Positions 17,808 through 30,850 of a stretch of DNA of 64,000 bases are shown one piece after another. Below the pieces are notes generated by a model. It was given only the letters and a program-made list of their open reading frames with translations. It was not told the DNA's origin and did not search any database. Position 1 is the first letter of the stretch. Each line of letters opens with the position of its first letter. The translations under genes and the position numbers were made by a program. The stretch lies in assembly GCA_022572185.1 (NCBI GenBank), contig JACZWL010000011.1:1-64000 (forward strand), given 5' to 3'. The stretch is from Pseudomonadota bacterium (GTDB lineage: Bacteria; Pseudomonadota; Gammaproteobacteria; Steroidobacterales; Woeseiaceae).

Positions 17808-19169
17808 TTAACTTTTCTTTTTCGGGCGCTTCCAACCGGGCACGGTCACCTGTTTGGCGCGCTCGAGGGTCAATGCGTCGGCCGGTGCGAACTTTGAGAT
17901 GGTCGAACCGGCGCCGATTGTGGCCCCTGCGCCGACATCCACCGGTGCCACCAACTCCACGCCGGAACCGATGAACGCATTGTCGCCGATCGTCGTGCGG
18001 TATTTGTTGGCACCATCGTAATTGCAGGTGATGGTTCCTGCCCCCACGTTGACGTCCTTACCGATGTCCGTATCGCCGATGTAAGTCAGGTGATTGACTT
18101 TGCTGCCGCTCGCTATCGTGCTCTTTTTGATTTCAACGAAATTGCCGACCTTGACATTGTCAGCCAACTCGGCCCCCGGCCTAAGCCGGGAAAAAGGCCC
18201 AATCTCGCAGTCATCGCCGGTTTTCGCACCTTCGATATGACAATTCGAGTGCACAATCGTGCTGCTACCGATTTGACTGTCGCGGATGAGATTGTTCGAC
18301 TCAATCCTGACGTTGTCACCGAGCGATACTTCGCCTTCGAAAACCGCGTTCACATCAATATAGACATCCTTGCCGCAGTTCAAACTGCCACGAATGTCTA
18401 CCCTTGCAGGATCTGCAAAACCCACACCCTGCGTCATCAGTTCGTCCACGAGTCTCGCCTGCAACGCACGCTCCGCTTCCGCCAGTTGCTTCTTGTCATT
18501 GATACCCATTACTTCTACCCAACTATCGGCTTTGACGCCGTGCACCATACAACTATCAGCTACGGCAAGGCTGATGATGTCTGTCAGATAATACTCTCCC
18601 TGACTGTTGCGGTTATCCAGCCCGTCGAGCCAGCCCTTGAGTCGCCCGGCAGGACAGACCATAACACCGGAATTGATTTCAGTGACCGCCCGTTCCTCAG
18701 CTGTTGCCTCCTTTTCCTCGACATTGCGGACCACGTTCCCGCCTTCACGAATGATGCGGCCGTAACCGAAAGGGTCTTGCATGTCGACGGTCAGTACAGC
18801 GATTTCGTCTGCACCGCAGCTGTCTAGCAGACGGCTTAGTGTTTCCGGCCGTAACAGCGGCACATCGCCGAAGAGAATCATCACGCGGTTTCCCTCAGGT
18901 GTCTCAGGCATCGCCTGTTGTACTGCGTGACCGGTGCCCAGTTGCTCTGCCTGCAGTGCCCAGCGCAGTTTTTGCCCCGCAAAAGCAGCCGGCACGGCAT
19001 CGCCTCCGTGGCCATAGACGACACAGATATCATCGGCGCCGATTCGTACCGACGTATCAACAACGTGTTGCAGCAGAGGCTTTCCTGCCAGCGGCTGCAT
19101 GACTTTCGGCAGCAGAGAATGCATGCGCTTTCCCTGGCCCGCAGCGAGAATTATGATGCTAACGGCCAA
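17808..19169 (-). CDS. glmU: Bifunctional UDP-GlcNAc pyrophosphorylase / glucosamine-1-phosphate acetyltransferase
   Basis: The N-terminal uridylyltransferase domain has the signature LAAGQGKRMHSLLPKVMQPL, and the C-terminal left-handed beta-helix shows hexapeptide repeats ending in the acetyltransferase site (HLTYIGDTDIG, GAGTITCNYDGANKYRT). The 453-residue length is normal. Its start lies only 38 bases from that of the divergent phosphodiesterase gene, so the promoters must overlap. It forms a UDP-GlcNAc supply unit with glmS. Confidence 0.97.
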   Translation of the reverse strand: MAVSIIILAAGQGKRMHSLLPKVMQPLAGKPLLQHVVDTSVRIGADDICVVYGHGGDAVPAAFAGQKLRWALQAEQLGTGHAVQQAMPETPEGNRVMILFGDVPLLRPETLSRLLDSCGADEIAVLTVDMQDPFGYGRIIREGGNVVRNVEEKEATAEERAVTEINSGVMVCPAGRLKGWLDGLDNRNSQGEYYLTDIISLAVADSCMVHGVKADSWVEVMGINDKKQLAEAERALQARLVDELMTQGVGFADPARVDIRGSLNCGKDVYIDVNAVFEGEVSLGDNVRIESNNLIRDSQIGSSTIVHSNCHIEGAKTGDDCEIGPFSRLRPGAELADNVKVGNFVEIKKSTIASGSKVNHLTYIGDTDIGKDVNVGAGTITCNYDGANKYRTTIGDNAFIGSGVELVAPVDVGAGATIGAGSTISKFAPADALTLERAKQVTVPGWKRPKKKS

Positions 19170-19207
19170 ATGGCCCTCCCGTAGTTTCTTGCATCAGGGA
19201 ATGTGAT

Positions 19208-20482
19208 TTGAAGCTTGCTTCATGGACTTTATCGTTGGCGCTCTGGGCCATAGCGGCCTGCAGTATACCGGCAAATGCCGAAATTGGATCCGGCGGCATA
19301 AACGCCCCTGAGCGGCGGAACAAGCCATACCTGATATTGATATCCATTGACGGCTTTCGATGGGATTATCAGGACCTGTTCGAGACACCGGCGCTGGATC
19401 GCCTGGCTGCTCGTGGGGTACAGGCCGAATCGCTCCAGCCCGTATTCCCGACGCTGACGTTTCCCAATCATTACAGCATCGTCACAGGGCTTTACCCCGC
19501 TAAGCATGGCATCGTCGCCAATGATTTTCCCGATCCCGACAGCGATGACTGGTATATGCACAACCGCCCCGATATCGTGCGGCAAGGCCGATGGTATGGC
19601 GGCGAACCGATATGGGTGGCCGCCGAAAGAAACGGCATGGTCAGCGCCGCCTTTTTCTGGATCGGCACAGAAGCTGACATCAAGGGAATCAAACCGACTT
19701 ACTGGCACAAATTCGACTACAAGGTCTCGGCCAAGCGACGCGTCAAGCAAGTCCTGAAGTGGCTGCAGATGCCTGTCGAAACGCGGCCGCATCTCATTAC
19801 GCTTTATTTCGAGCACGTCGACAGGAGTACCCATGACAGCGGCATCGGATCCAAAAAAAGTGTCCGCGAAATTAAAAGAATAGACCGCTACCTGGGCAGC
19901 CTAATGGACGGCATCGATAAGTTGCCACATAGCAAAGACGTCTACATTATTCTGGTATCCGATCATGGACAGTCCGGATACGATACTGATACCAGGGTTC
20001 TCACTCTGAACGGATTCCTGGACCTCGAGGGCATTTCTGTTGTCGAGGGTGGCAGCTATGCATTCCTGTTCTTTGATAAGGAAGATCCGGATCGCGCAAT
20101 TGCGATTCGGGATGAAATAAATCGAGGCTGGCGCCATGGTCGCGCCTGGCTACCTGGAGAATCACCCGAAGACTGGCATGTCTCAGCAGACTCCCATTTT
20201 CCTGATGTTATCGTGCAGCCTTACTTGCATTATGGCGTTGTCTCCTCTCGGGACAAACTGCACAAACTGAATCGCGGAGCCCATGGCTGGGATCCCGGTA
20301 ATAAGGAAATGCACGGCATCTTTATTGCCGCAGGTGCGCGGCTGCCGCAAGGCAAGAGAATCGACACTATTAACAGCGTCGACATTTATGCACTGATGAT
20401 GGAGATTCTGGAGATTCCGCTAACGACACCGATCGATGGAGATCCAGACAAGCTTACACGGTTCCTGACGGCCCGACATTGA
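19208..20482 (+). CDS. Exported NPP-type nucleotide pyrophosphatase/phosphodiesterase
   Basis: Alkaline-phosphatase superfamily protein of 424 residues with a cleavable signal peptide (TLSLALWAIAACSIPANA). The two-metal site is complete: Asp in LISIDGFRWDY, nucleophilic Thr in TLTFPNHYSIVTGLYP, Asp/His in HVDRSTHDSG, Asp-His in VSDHGQ, and His in RGAHGWDPGNKEMHG. The pattern matches ectonucleotide pyrophosphatase/phosphodiesterases. It starts at TTG with AGGGA upstream; no better start exists before the signal peptide. Likely periplasmic phosphodiester hydrolysis; the substrate is unknown. Confidence 0.88.
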   Translation: MKLASWTLSLALWAIAACSIPANAEIGSGGINAPERRNKPYLILISIDGFRWDYQDLFETPALDRLAARGVQAESLQPVFPTLTFPNHYSIVTGLYPAKHGIVANDFPDPDSDDWYMHNRPDIVRQGRWYGGEPIWVAAERNGMVSAAFFWIGTEADIKGIKPTYWHKFDYKVSAKRRVKQVLKWLQMPVETRPHLITLYFEHVDRSTHDSGIGSKKSVREIKRIDRYLGSLMDGIDKLPHSKDVYIILVSDHGQSGYDTDTRVLTLNGFLDLEGISVVEGGSYAFLFFDKEDPDRAIAIRDEINRGWRHGRAWLPGESPEDWHVSADSHFPDVIVQPYLHYGVVSSRDKLHKLNRGAHGWDPGNKEMHGIFIAAGARLPQGKRIDTINSVDIYALMMEILEIPLTTPIDGDPDKLTRFLTARH

Positions 20483-20581
20483 AGGGGTTCGCTTGTCAGG
20501 TTGCAATCCGCCGGAGTTCGGATCAGATAATCGCCCCTTTTTTCTGATAGCTAAGCAGAGAAGAGTGCCAACATACAAGGA

Positions 20582-20597
20582 GCCCGTCCTGACGGGC
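20582..20597 (-). terminator. Likely terminator of the atp operon
   Basis: A GCCCGTC..GACGGGC stem with a two-base loop lies about ten bases after the atpC stop. On the minus strand it is followed only by TCCTTG, so the T-run is weak; on the plus strand it could also end the phosphodiesterase transcript. Confidence 0.5.
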
Positions 20598-20607
20598 GAC
20601 TTTCGGC

Positions 20608-21024
20608 CTAGCGCTTGCCTTTGAGTTTTTGCGCAGCGCGATAGCGGGCTTCGGCTTCTGCGAGTTCGGCCTGGGCACGGGCGAGGTCTGTTTCGTCCGA
20701 AATGCCTTTCAGCGCTTCTTCGGCTTCTTGTTTCGATGCAAGTGCCGCCGCCTCGTCGAGTTGCTCGCCTCGAAGCGCCGTGTCGGCGAGAACAGTTACC
20801 AGGTGTGGCTGAATCTCGAGCAGGCCACCCGTGATATAGAAGAAGTGCTCTTTGCCTTCCGGGTCTTCGACACGAACCTCTCCCGGCTTCAGCGCCGTCA
20901 GTAACGGCGCATGGCGTGGCGCGATGCCGACCTCACCCATACGGGCCGGCGCATACACCATTTTGGCGTCACCCGAGTAGATTTCGCCCTCGGCTGAAAC
21001 GATGTCGACGCGTATTGTTGCCAT
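20608..21024 (-). CDS. atpC: ATP synthase F1 epsilon subunit
   Basis: Rotor-stalk subunit that links F1 to the c-ring and restrains ATP hydrolysis. The N-terminal beta-sandwich (VDIVSAEGEIYSG, GEVGIAPRHAPLLTALKPG) and the C-terminal helical hairpin (AAALASKQEAEEAL..RAQAELAEAEARY) are both present in 138 residues. Last gene of the operon, 18 bases after atpD. Confidence 0.97.
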   Translation of the reverse strand: MATIRVDIVSAEGEIYSGDAKMVYAPARMGEVGIAPRHAPLLTALKPGEVRVEDPEGKEHFFYITGGLLEIQPHLVTVLADTALRGEQLDEAAALASKQEAEEALKGISDETDLARAQAELAEAEARYRAAQKLKGKR

Positions 21025-21042
21025 TCGATTGTTCTCGTGTGC

Positions 21043-23306
<2,264 letters not shown>

Positions 23307-23320
23307 GTCGTTCTTCCTTA

Positions 23321-23467
23321 CGTTGTTGTCGCGGCTAAAGCCGCTCCTACGATGCTTTGTCGTTTTTCCCTGCGTTGTTGTCGCGGCTAAAGCCGCTCCT
23401 ACGATGCTTTGTCGTTTTTCCCTGCGTTGTTGTCGCGGCTAAAGCCGCTCCTGCGACGCTTTGTCGT
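23321..23467. repeat. Three tandem 52-bp REP-like repeats between atpA and atpG
   Basis: Three direct copies with a 52-bp period begin at 23321, 23373 and 23425. Each carries the palindromic core GCGGCTAAAGCCGC (23331-23344, 23383-23396, 23435-23448) followed by TCCTACGATGCTTTGTCG. The first two copies are identical over almost their whole length. A second array of the same period and core lies at 26104-26235. Confidence 0.9.
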
Positions 23468-23476
23468 TGCACCTAA

Positions 23477-25018
23477 TTAATAGGCGCCTTTCTCCGAGAA
23501 TGCTTCCATCACGCCTTTGAGTTCACCCTCGATCTCGTCGTTGTAATCACCGGATTCATTGATCTTATCGAGGAGATCGCCGTAGTTTCCACGCGCATAG
23601 TCATGCAGGGCCGCCTCGAAGTCGCCAACCTTTGCAATATCGACATCGTCGATATAACCCTCGTTAACCGCGTAAAGCGAAAGCGCCATCTCCGCGACGG
23701 ACAACGGTGAATACTGTTTCTGCTTCATGAGTTCCGTGACGCGTTGTCCGCGCTGGAGTTGTCGGCGCGTTGCTTCATCAAGATCGGAAGCAAACTGGGC
23801 GAATGCCGCGAGCTCTCGATACTGTGCCAGCGCAAGGCGAACGCCGCCGCCGAGTTTCTTGATGATATTCGTCTGTGCCGCACCGCCGACACGAGATACC
23901 GAAAGACCGGCGTTTATCGCCGGACGGATACCAGCGTTAAAGAGATCGGTCTCGAGAAAAATCTGGCCATCGGTGATCGAGATCACATTGGTCGGTACGA
24001 ATGCCGATACGTCACCGGCCTGGGTCTCGATGATCGGCAAGGCGGTCAACGAGCCTGTTCTGCCTTTGATCTTGCCGCCTGAAACCTCCTCGACGTGCTC
24101 GGCGCTTACTCGCGACGCGCGCTCGAGGAGGCGTGAGTGCAGATAGAAAACATCGCCAGGATATGCTTCACGGCCCGGCGGACGACGGAGCAGGAGCGAC
24201 ACCTGACGATATGCCCAGGCCTGCTTCGTGAGGTCATCGAAAATGATCAGCGCATCCTCGCCTTTTTCCAGGAAATACTCGCCCATCGAGGTACCCGAGT
24301 AGGGGGCGATGTACTGCATGGCAGGGGAGTCCGCTGCCGCCGCAGCGACGACGATAGTGTGCTCCATTGCACCTTCTTCTTCGAGCTTTCGTACGACGCT
24401 GGCAATCGAAGAGGTTTTCTGGCCGATCGCGACATAGATACATTTGATGCCTGTGCCACGCTGGTTGATGATCGTATCGATAGCAAGCGCGGTCTTGCCG
24501 GTCTGCCTGTCGCCGATGATCAGTTCGCGCTGGCCACGACCAATCGGCACCATGGCGTCAATCGCCTTCAGCCCGGTTTGTACCGGCTGGCTGACCGACT
24601 GACGGGCAATAACGCCCGGCGCGACTTTTTCGATCGGCGAAAACTGAGAGGCCTCAACCGGTCCCTTGCCATCGATCGGGTTGCCGAGCGAATCGACGAC
24701 CCGGCCCAGAAGCGCTTCACCGACCGGAACTTCGAGAATGCGCCCCGTTGTCTTAACCGTGTCACCCTCGGAGATGTGCTTGTAATCGCCAAGCACTACC
24801 GCGCCGACCGAGTCCTGCTCGAGATTCAACGCCAAGCCGTACGTGTTCTGCGAAAACTCGAGCATTTCACCGTACCGCGCGTCGGCCAGTCCGTGAATGC
24901 GCACGATACCGTCGGTAACGCCGATGATAGTGCCCACATCGCGTGCTTCAGCCGATGCTTCGAAATTCTCGATTCGCTCTTTAATCAGTTGGCTGATTTC
25001 AGAAGCCTTGAGTGCCAT
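23477..25018 (-). CDS. atpA: ATP synthase F1 alpha subunit
   Basis: Non-catalytic nucleotide-binding subunit of F1. The Walker A is [13 protein letters not shown], with [17 protein letters not shown] as the Walker B region and [13 protein letters not shown] later; 513 residues. It follows atpH by 13 bases and is followed by the 52-bp repeat array. Confidence 0.98.
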   Translation of the reverse strand: MALKASEISQLIKERIENFEASAEARDVGTIIGVTDGIVRIHGLADARYGEMLEFSQNTYGLALNLEQDSVGAVVLGDYKHISEGDTVKTTGRILEVPVGEALLGRVVDSLGNPIDGKGPVEASQFSPIEKVAPGVIARQSVSQPVQTGLKAIDAMVPIGRGQRELIIGDRQTGKTALAIDTIINQRGTGIKCIYVAIGQKTSSIASVVRKLEEEGAMEHTIVVAAAAADSPAMQYIAPYSGTSMGEYFLEKGEDALIIFDDLTKQAWAYRQVSLLLRRPPGREAYPGDVFYLHSRLLERASRVSAEHVEEVSGGKIKGRTGSLTALPIIETQAGDVSAFVPTNVISITDGQIFLETDLFNAGIRPAINAGLSVSRVGGAAQTNIIKKLGGGVRLALAQYRELAAFAQFASDLDEATRRQLQRGQRVTELMKQKQYSPLSVAEMALSLYAVNEGYIDDVDIAKVGDFEAALHDYARGNYGDLLDKINESGDYNDEIEGELKGVMEAFSEKGAY

Positions 25019-25031
25019 TTTGTTTTCCTCT

Positions 25032-25595
25032 TTAAGTGATCAGCGCGTTCGCCAGACCCTCGAGTCTCGAACGCAGTGATCCGTCAATGACTACGTCGCC
25101 GGCGCGAATGACAGCACCGCCGATCAGATTTTCGTTTATCTCTGTTTTCAGATTGACTTCCCGGCCGAGCCGGTCCGTGAGTGCTTTCGCAATGGTTTTC
25201 TGTTGTGCCGCGCTCAATGGTGCAGCGGATGTCACGATGACATCTATCGTGTTTTCGACCTCGGCCTTCAAGGCATCAAAGTGATCGGCAATTTCCGGCA
25301 ATACGGAAACACGCCTGTATTCGAGCAACAGTTTCAGGAAGTTCGTCCCCTGCTTGTTGCCGCCGGCCAGAATCGACGATTTGCCGCCCGCCGAGGCGAA
25401 CAGGTCCGTAAGGAAGGAAAGCCGTTCATCGTCAGTCAATGCGGGGTTGCCCAGAAACTTTGTTACCTGACCGTCGCCAAGCAAGTCCCTGGCCACACCC
25501 AGTGCTTCCGACCATTTGGCAAGGCCATTCGACTCGTTCGCGAACTCGAAAGTCGCCTGTGCGTAAGGCCTGGCTATGGTGTGATTATCAGCCAT
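25032..25595 (-). CDS. atpH: ATP synthase F1 delta subunit
   Basis: Peripheral-stalk subunit joining b to the top of F1. The N-terminal helical domain starts [21 protein letters not shown] and the C-terminal region has the conserved [18 protein letters not shown] stretch. 187 residues, 13 bases upstream of atpA. Confidence 0.96.
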   Translation of the reverse strand: MADNHTIARPYAQATFEFANESNGLAKWSEALGVARDLLGDGQVTKFLGNPALTDDERLSFLTDLFASAGGKSSILAGGNKQGTNFLKLLLEYRRVSVLPEIADHFDALKAEVENTIDVIVTSAAPLSAAQQKTIAKALTDRLGREVNLKTEINENLIGGAVIRAGDVVIDGSLRSRLEGLANALIT

Positions 25596-25613
25596 CGTTT
25601 TATTTGCCTGAAC

Positions 25614-26084
25614 CTACAGTTCCGCCGCCAGCTTGCTCAGAATGTCTGCGTGAGCTTTGCTATCGATTTCCCGCTGCAATATTTTCTCCGCACTCGCGAC
25701 AGCAATGGCCGAGACCTGGCCACGCAGTTCTTCGCGTGCGCGATTGGTTTCCTGCTCAAGCTCCGCCAGCGCTGCCGCTATCTGCCGCTCACGCTCCTTC
25801 GCGCCATCAGCTTTGCCTTCCGCAACGATTTCATTCGCCCGGGTGTGCGCCTGATCGAGAATGGTCGTCGCCTGCTTGCGCGCCTCGTCGACGATGTCGT
25901 CGGATTCCACCTTGGCCTTGTCAAGGCTCTGCTGTCCACGTTCCGCGGCTGCAAGACCATCGGCGATCTGCGTCTGACGTTCTTCGATCGCATTCATGAT
26001 CGGCGGCCAGATGAATTTCATACAGAACCAGACGAACACGAACATCGCGACCGTCTGACCGATGAGAGTCATATTGATATCCAA
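25614..26084 (-). CDS. atpF: ATP synthase F0 b subunit
   Basis: Peripheral-stalk subunit with one N-terminal membrane helix (TLIGQTVAMFVFVWFCMKFI), the typical WPPIMNAIEERQ at its cytoplasmic end, and a long charged coiled coil; 156 residues. A 156-base gap containing three REP-like repeats separates it from atpE. Confidence 0.97.
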   Translation of the reverse strand: MDINMTLIGQTVAMFVFVWFCMKFIWPPIMNAIEERQTQIADGLAAAERGQQSLDKAKVESDDIVDEARKQATTILDQAHTRANEIVAEGKADGAKERERQIAAALAELEQETNRAREELRGQVSAIAVASAEKILQREIDSKAHADILSKLAAEL

Positions 26085-26103
26085 GATACTCTCCCTGGGT
26101 GCC

Positions 26104-26235
26104 TGTCGCGGCTAAAGCCGCTCCTACGATACATTGTCGTTTTTGCTTGCATGGCTGTCGCGGCTAAAGCCGCCCCTACGATACATTGTCGTTTTTGCTT
26201 GCATGGCTGTCGCGGCTAAAGCCGCTCCTGCGATG
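26104..26235. repeat. Three tandem 52-bp REP-like repeats between atpE and atpF
   Basis: Palindromic cores GCGGCTAAAGCCGC lie at 26108-26121, 26160-26173 and 26212-26225, exactly 52 bp apart and all in the same orientation. The linker reads ACGATACATTGTCG then TTTTTGCTTGCATGGCTG. The last copy ends right at the atpE stop codon. The arrangement copies that between atpA and atpG. Confidence 0.9.
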
Positions 26236-26240
26236 CCTGG

Positions 26241-26564
<324 letters not shown>

Positions 26565-26572
26565 TCAGAAAT

Positions 26573-27797
<1,225 letters not shown>

Positions 27798-28149
27798 GCC
27801 TCCGGCACTAAAAACGCCACGTCCATCGGCTAACCGGCGGTTGGTGGCGTCATGAAACGATATTTCCAGGCGGGCCTGTTCTTGGCCCGCGCATTATAGT
27901 GTTGCAAATGGTGCAAGGCAATAAATCCGGGCACATCAAATACCTGTCTTCGCCAGGCTTTCATGGGGCTTGCTGAGGCCCTTTCAACGCCTGCGGGGCC
28001 TGCCTACCGGCATTTCCGTATTGCGACATACCGCACATTCTGCAGGCGCCGCGGCACGTATAACTGGACGTGCTTGCCGGGACAGTGTGCCGGGAGCGGT
28101 GAAAACGGACGGGGCGAGTCTGACAGGATTGCCCGGCTCTGGAGGCGTC
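27798..28149. other. Divergent intergenic region atpI / EAL gene
   Basis: This stretch holds the atp promoter (27893-27921, described separately) on its left. The right half, up to the start of the EAL gene, is GC-rich and open in the frame of that gene, but has no coding character that I can support. I see no operator or riboswitch. Confidence 0.45.
27893..27921 (-). promoter_or_regulatory. Probable sigma-70 promoter of the atp operon
   Basis: On the minus strand, a perfect -10 box TATAAT (27893-27898) is preceded at 17 bp by TTGCCT (27916-27921) as -35. Transcription would start about 90 bases before the atpI start codon. Confidence 0.65.
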
Positions 28150-29313
28150 ATGCTAATGGTAACCAGCGAGTCCGTAGGCAGGACTCGGACACTCTTCGAG
28201 GTTGCGCGGGAGCTCAGCCTGTCCCCCAGTTATTTCGCCAGCGTCGAGACGCTGGACAAGCTGATGACCGGCCACTCGCGGCGCATCGTCGTCCTCACAG
28301 AAGAGGACATCAATGAGGGAACCCTTGCCAGCCTCGAGAAAGCCGACGGCCGCGCCCAGTTCGGCCTGATTATCTGCGCCGATCGGGCCGGCTTGAGGAC
28401 CAGTAAGCGTGCCGAGCTCCTGCACCGGGTAGGAGGGCTTATGAACGTCGAATGGATCTCAAGAGAATACGACGTCGATTCACTTTGCGCGGCAGCCCGG
28501 GAATGCCGCCGCCGGATGCTTCGAATTTCGAAGCACGAACTCGAAGTTGCAATTGTCGGGCAACAGTTTCTCATTCAATACCAGCCGAAAGTTCAACGTA
28601 GCAACGGTTCGGAGTGGATTACGAAGGAAGCAGAGGCACTTTTGCGCTGGCACCATCCGGATCACGGTCTGCTCGGCCCCCTGGAGTTTCTGCCTGAGGT
28701 TGAGGCGTTCGGCCTGATTGGCCCGGTCAGTGAATTCGTGCTTAACGAGGCCGCCGCCCAGCTCGTCAGGTGGCGGGAGCGGGGTCTCAACCTGAATTCC
28801 TGCATAAACCTGGCCTCCAGCCTGCTCATAGACCCGAAGATTCCGGACGACTATGTGGCGATTGTCAAAAAGCATGGCCTGGAATGCAGCAGTTTTACAT
28901 TCGAGGTAATCGAGAAGGATGTTGCCAATTCCGGCGCCCCGTACCTGCGTGTGTTGAGCGCCCTGCGCGAAAAGGGTTTCCGGATTTCCCTCGATGACTT
29001 TGGCGCCGTGGTGTCTTCACTCGGCACTTTCGAGCAGTTGCCGTTCGACGAAATCAAGATTCACGCCTCACTGCTTACGAGAGCACGACGTAATCCGGTC
29101 ACAATGCAGGTTCTTGCTGCTGTTACCGGCCTCGCCCACAGGCTGGGCATTTCCGTTTGTGCCGAGGGCGTCGAAGACCAGGAGACTTTCGAGTTCCTCA
29201 AGACCATCAAGTGCGACAAGATGCAGGGCTTCCTGATCTCGGAGGCCGTGCTGCCCGACATCATCCGCCGCGTCTACAGCGCCAAGTCCAACGACGTCGA
29301 AGACGTCGCCTAA
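28150..29313 (+). CDS. EAL-domain protein with N-terminal receiver-like domain, probably degenerate
   Basis: A 387-residue protein. Residues about 1-125 look like a CheY-like alpha/beta domain without an obvious phospho-acceptor Asp. The EAL domain follows: EAEALLRW (EAL at 162-164), INLASSLL, TFEVIEKD, ISLDDFGAVVSSL, EIKIH, CAEGVED and KMQGFLIS. The catalytic acids, Lys, Glu and Gln are kept, but loop 6 reads DFGAVVSS instead of DFGTGYSS and the KID motif is KIH; loss of loop 6 usually abolishes c-di-GMP hydrolysis, so it may be a c-di-GMP receptor or protein-interaction module. The start at 28150 has GGAGG five bases upstream. Confidence 0.85.
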   Translation: MLMVTSESVGRTRTLFEVARELSLSPSYFASVETLDKLMTGHSRRIVVLTEEDINEGTLASLEKADGRAQFGLIICADRAGLRTSKRAELLHRVGGLMNVEWISREYDVDSLCAAARECRRRMLRISKHELEVAIVGQQFLIQYQPKVQRSNGSEWITKEAEALLRWHHPDHGLLGPLEFLPEVEAFGLIGPVSEFVLNEAAAQLVRWRERGLNLNSCINLASSLLIDPKIPDDYVAIVKKHGLECSSFTFEVIEKDVANSGAPYLRVLSALREKGFRISLDDFGAVVSSLGTFEQLPFDEIKIHASLLTRARRNPVTMQVLAAVTGLAHRLGISVCAEGVEDQETFEFLKTIKCDKMQGFLISEAVLPDIIRRVYSAKSNDVEDVA

Positions 29314-29323
29314 GCATCAGCAA

Positions 29324-29361
29324 GGGGTCGAGCCGCTAAGCATCTTTGGCGGTTCGACCCC
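29324..29361. terminator. Palindrome between convergent genes, probable bidirectional terminator
   Basis: GGGGTCGAGCCGCTAAG pairs with TTTGGCGGTTCGACCCC across a four-base loop, with two G-T or mismatched positions. It fills the gap between the EAL gene and the FAD oxidoreductase gene. Its core resembles the palindrome at 10511-10555. Confidence 0.65.
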
Positions 29362-29366
29362 ATGTA

Positions 29367-30833
29367 TTAAGCCGATTCCGGTCTGATATTCGCGTTCAGG
29401 CGGAACAGGTTGTGTGGATCAAACTCTGTTTTGATTTTGACCAGCCGTTCGTAATTGCTGCCGTAATTTCCCCAGGTTTTTTTCTCGGTGTCATCGTTCA
29501 GGTTGGTGTAGAAACCCGCCATATGCGGCTCCATCGCCGCGTAGTATTTTCTCACCGCTGCAATTCTCTGATCGGATTCCGCCTCGTCGGTCCAGAATCC
29601 CTGGATGCCGAAATTGCTGTGCACCTTGCGGTGCGCAAACGCCGTCGCATCCGGCGCAACGCGGGCGGTTTGGCCTCCCAGGTGTTGAAACCACATCATC
29701 GAAACATTTTCGCCATCGAAGTTTTCGACAATGGCCTCGACGGCGGCTGGCGTCAGCTCCGGTATGTAGCCGGACTTGAGATAATTCTGCAGTCCGTGCC
29801 CCATAACGCCGTCGTATTTTGTCTGCAATTCTTGATAGGAAAGCGGACCGATGTCATCGAACATTGGTTTACCGAATGCGCGCAGCGGCGCAAAGACCTG
29901 CTCCGCCTTCTTGTGATCTCCGGCGTAGCACACCTCGACGACCAAAATCTTGTCGCCTTCCGGTGATACAGTTCCAATGGGTTCCACATTCGCTTCGTCA
30001 GGCAGCGATTCTGAATACTCCGCATAGAACAGCAGCACATCTTTCGCCTGCTCGAAGGGATAGACGACGCTGCCACCAAAGATCTTCGGTTCGAACGGAT
30101 GCAGCTGGTATGTGAATGAGGTAGCCACGCCAAAATTTCCGCCGCCACCGCGAATAGCCCAGTACAAGTCCGAATTCTCATCGGCGCTAACATGCCGCAG
30201 CTGTCCATCCGCCGTGACGAGATCTGCAGCCAAAACGTTATCGATCGCGAGGCCGAACTTCCGATCGGTTCGCCCAAAGCCTCCGCCAAGCGTGAAGCCA
30301 CCCACGCCCGTATGGGAAACGATGCCGGTCGTCGTTGCGAGATTATGCGCGAAGGTTGCGGTATCCAGCTGCCCGAGAAGAGCACCGCCACCGACAACGG
30401 CCGTTTTTTCCTCGGCATTGACCTCGACCGAGCGCATCAGTGACAGATCGATCATCAGGCCACCTTCGCACACCGATTTACCCGGGAAGCTGTGGCCGCC
30501 ACCCTTGACCGCAACGAGCAAGCCTCTTTCGCTGGCAAATGTCACCGCGTTTTGGACGTCGGCTGCGTCCGCACAGACGGCAATCAGCGCGGGGCGCTTG
30601 TCGATCATGCCGTTCCAAATTGTCCGTGCTGCATCGTAGCCATCATCTCCGGATAACAGCAGTCGTCCGTTGAGGCTTTCGCCCAGCTCCTTTACTGCAG
30701 CGGCCTCCAGCGTCAGTTCCTCGCCACTCAGACTGATTGCCGGTACTCCGCCGGCAACCTTTGTGCTGCATGCCGGGAATGTCGCGGCTGCGGCTGCGGC
30801 TACTGTAGCTTTACAGAAAGTTCGTCTTTTCAT
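29367..30833 (-). CDS. Tat-exported FAD-linked oxidoreductase (BBE-like)
   Basis: A 488-residue protein of the berberine-bridge/PCMH flavoprotein group. It begins with a twin-arginine signal (KRRTFCKATVAAAAAATFPA), and the Cys in FPACSTK could also be lipidated. The FAD domain carries GGGHSFPGKSV, where the His is the usual covalent FAD site, and GVGGFTLGGGFGRTDRKFGL; the second, cysteinyl FAD link seen in some relatives seems absent. The BBE C-terminal motif is NYGSNYERLVKIK and FDPHNLFRLN. It lies 17 bases after the amidohydrolase gene, probably co-transcribed. Substrate unknown. Confidence 0.87.
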   Translation of the reverse strand: MKRRTFCKATVAAAAAATFPACSTKVAGGVPAISLSGEELTLEAAAVKELGESLNGRLLLSGDDGYDAARTIWNGMIDKRPALIAVCADAADVQNAVTFASERGLLVAVKGGGHSFPGKSVCEGGLMIDLSLMRSVEVNAEEKTAVVGGGALLGQLDTATFAHNLATTTGIVSHTGVGGFTLGGGFGRTDRKFGLAIDNVLAADLVTADGQLRHVSADENSDLYWAIRGGGGNFGVATSFTYQLHPFEPKIFGGSVVYPFEQAKDVLLFYAEYSESLPDEANVEPIGTVSPEGDKILVVEVCYAGDHKKAEQVFAPLRAFGKPMFDDIGPLSYQELQTKYDGVMGHGLQNYLKSGYIPELTPAAVEAIVENFDGENVSMMWFQHLGGQTARVAPDATAFAHRKVHSNFGIQGFWTDEAESDQRIAAVRKYYAAMEPHMAGFYTNLNDDTEKKTWGNYGSNYERLVKIKTEFDPHNLFRLNANIRPESA

Positions 30834-30850
30834 GATATGCCCCCATGTTG

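Noticed and set aside
24137-25039. 300-codon plus-strand frame over atpA
   Set aside because: Antisense shadow of atpA, Arg/Asp-rich as expected for such shadows.
25203-26219. 338-codon plus-strand frame over atpH and atpF
   Set aside because: Antisense to two certain ATP synthase genes and reads into the REP-like array; no family resemblance.
23321-26235. Possible CRISPR arrays (regularly spaced repeats)
   Set aside because: Only three units each, with linkers also nearly identical, so there are no unique spacers; no cas genes are present.
27970-28149. Sixty-residue N-terminal extension of the EAL protein
   Set aside because: The start at 28150 has GGAGG just upstream, while the extension is Arg/Gly-rich without domain character.
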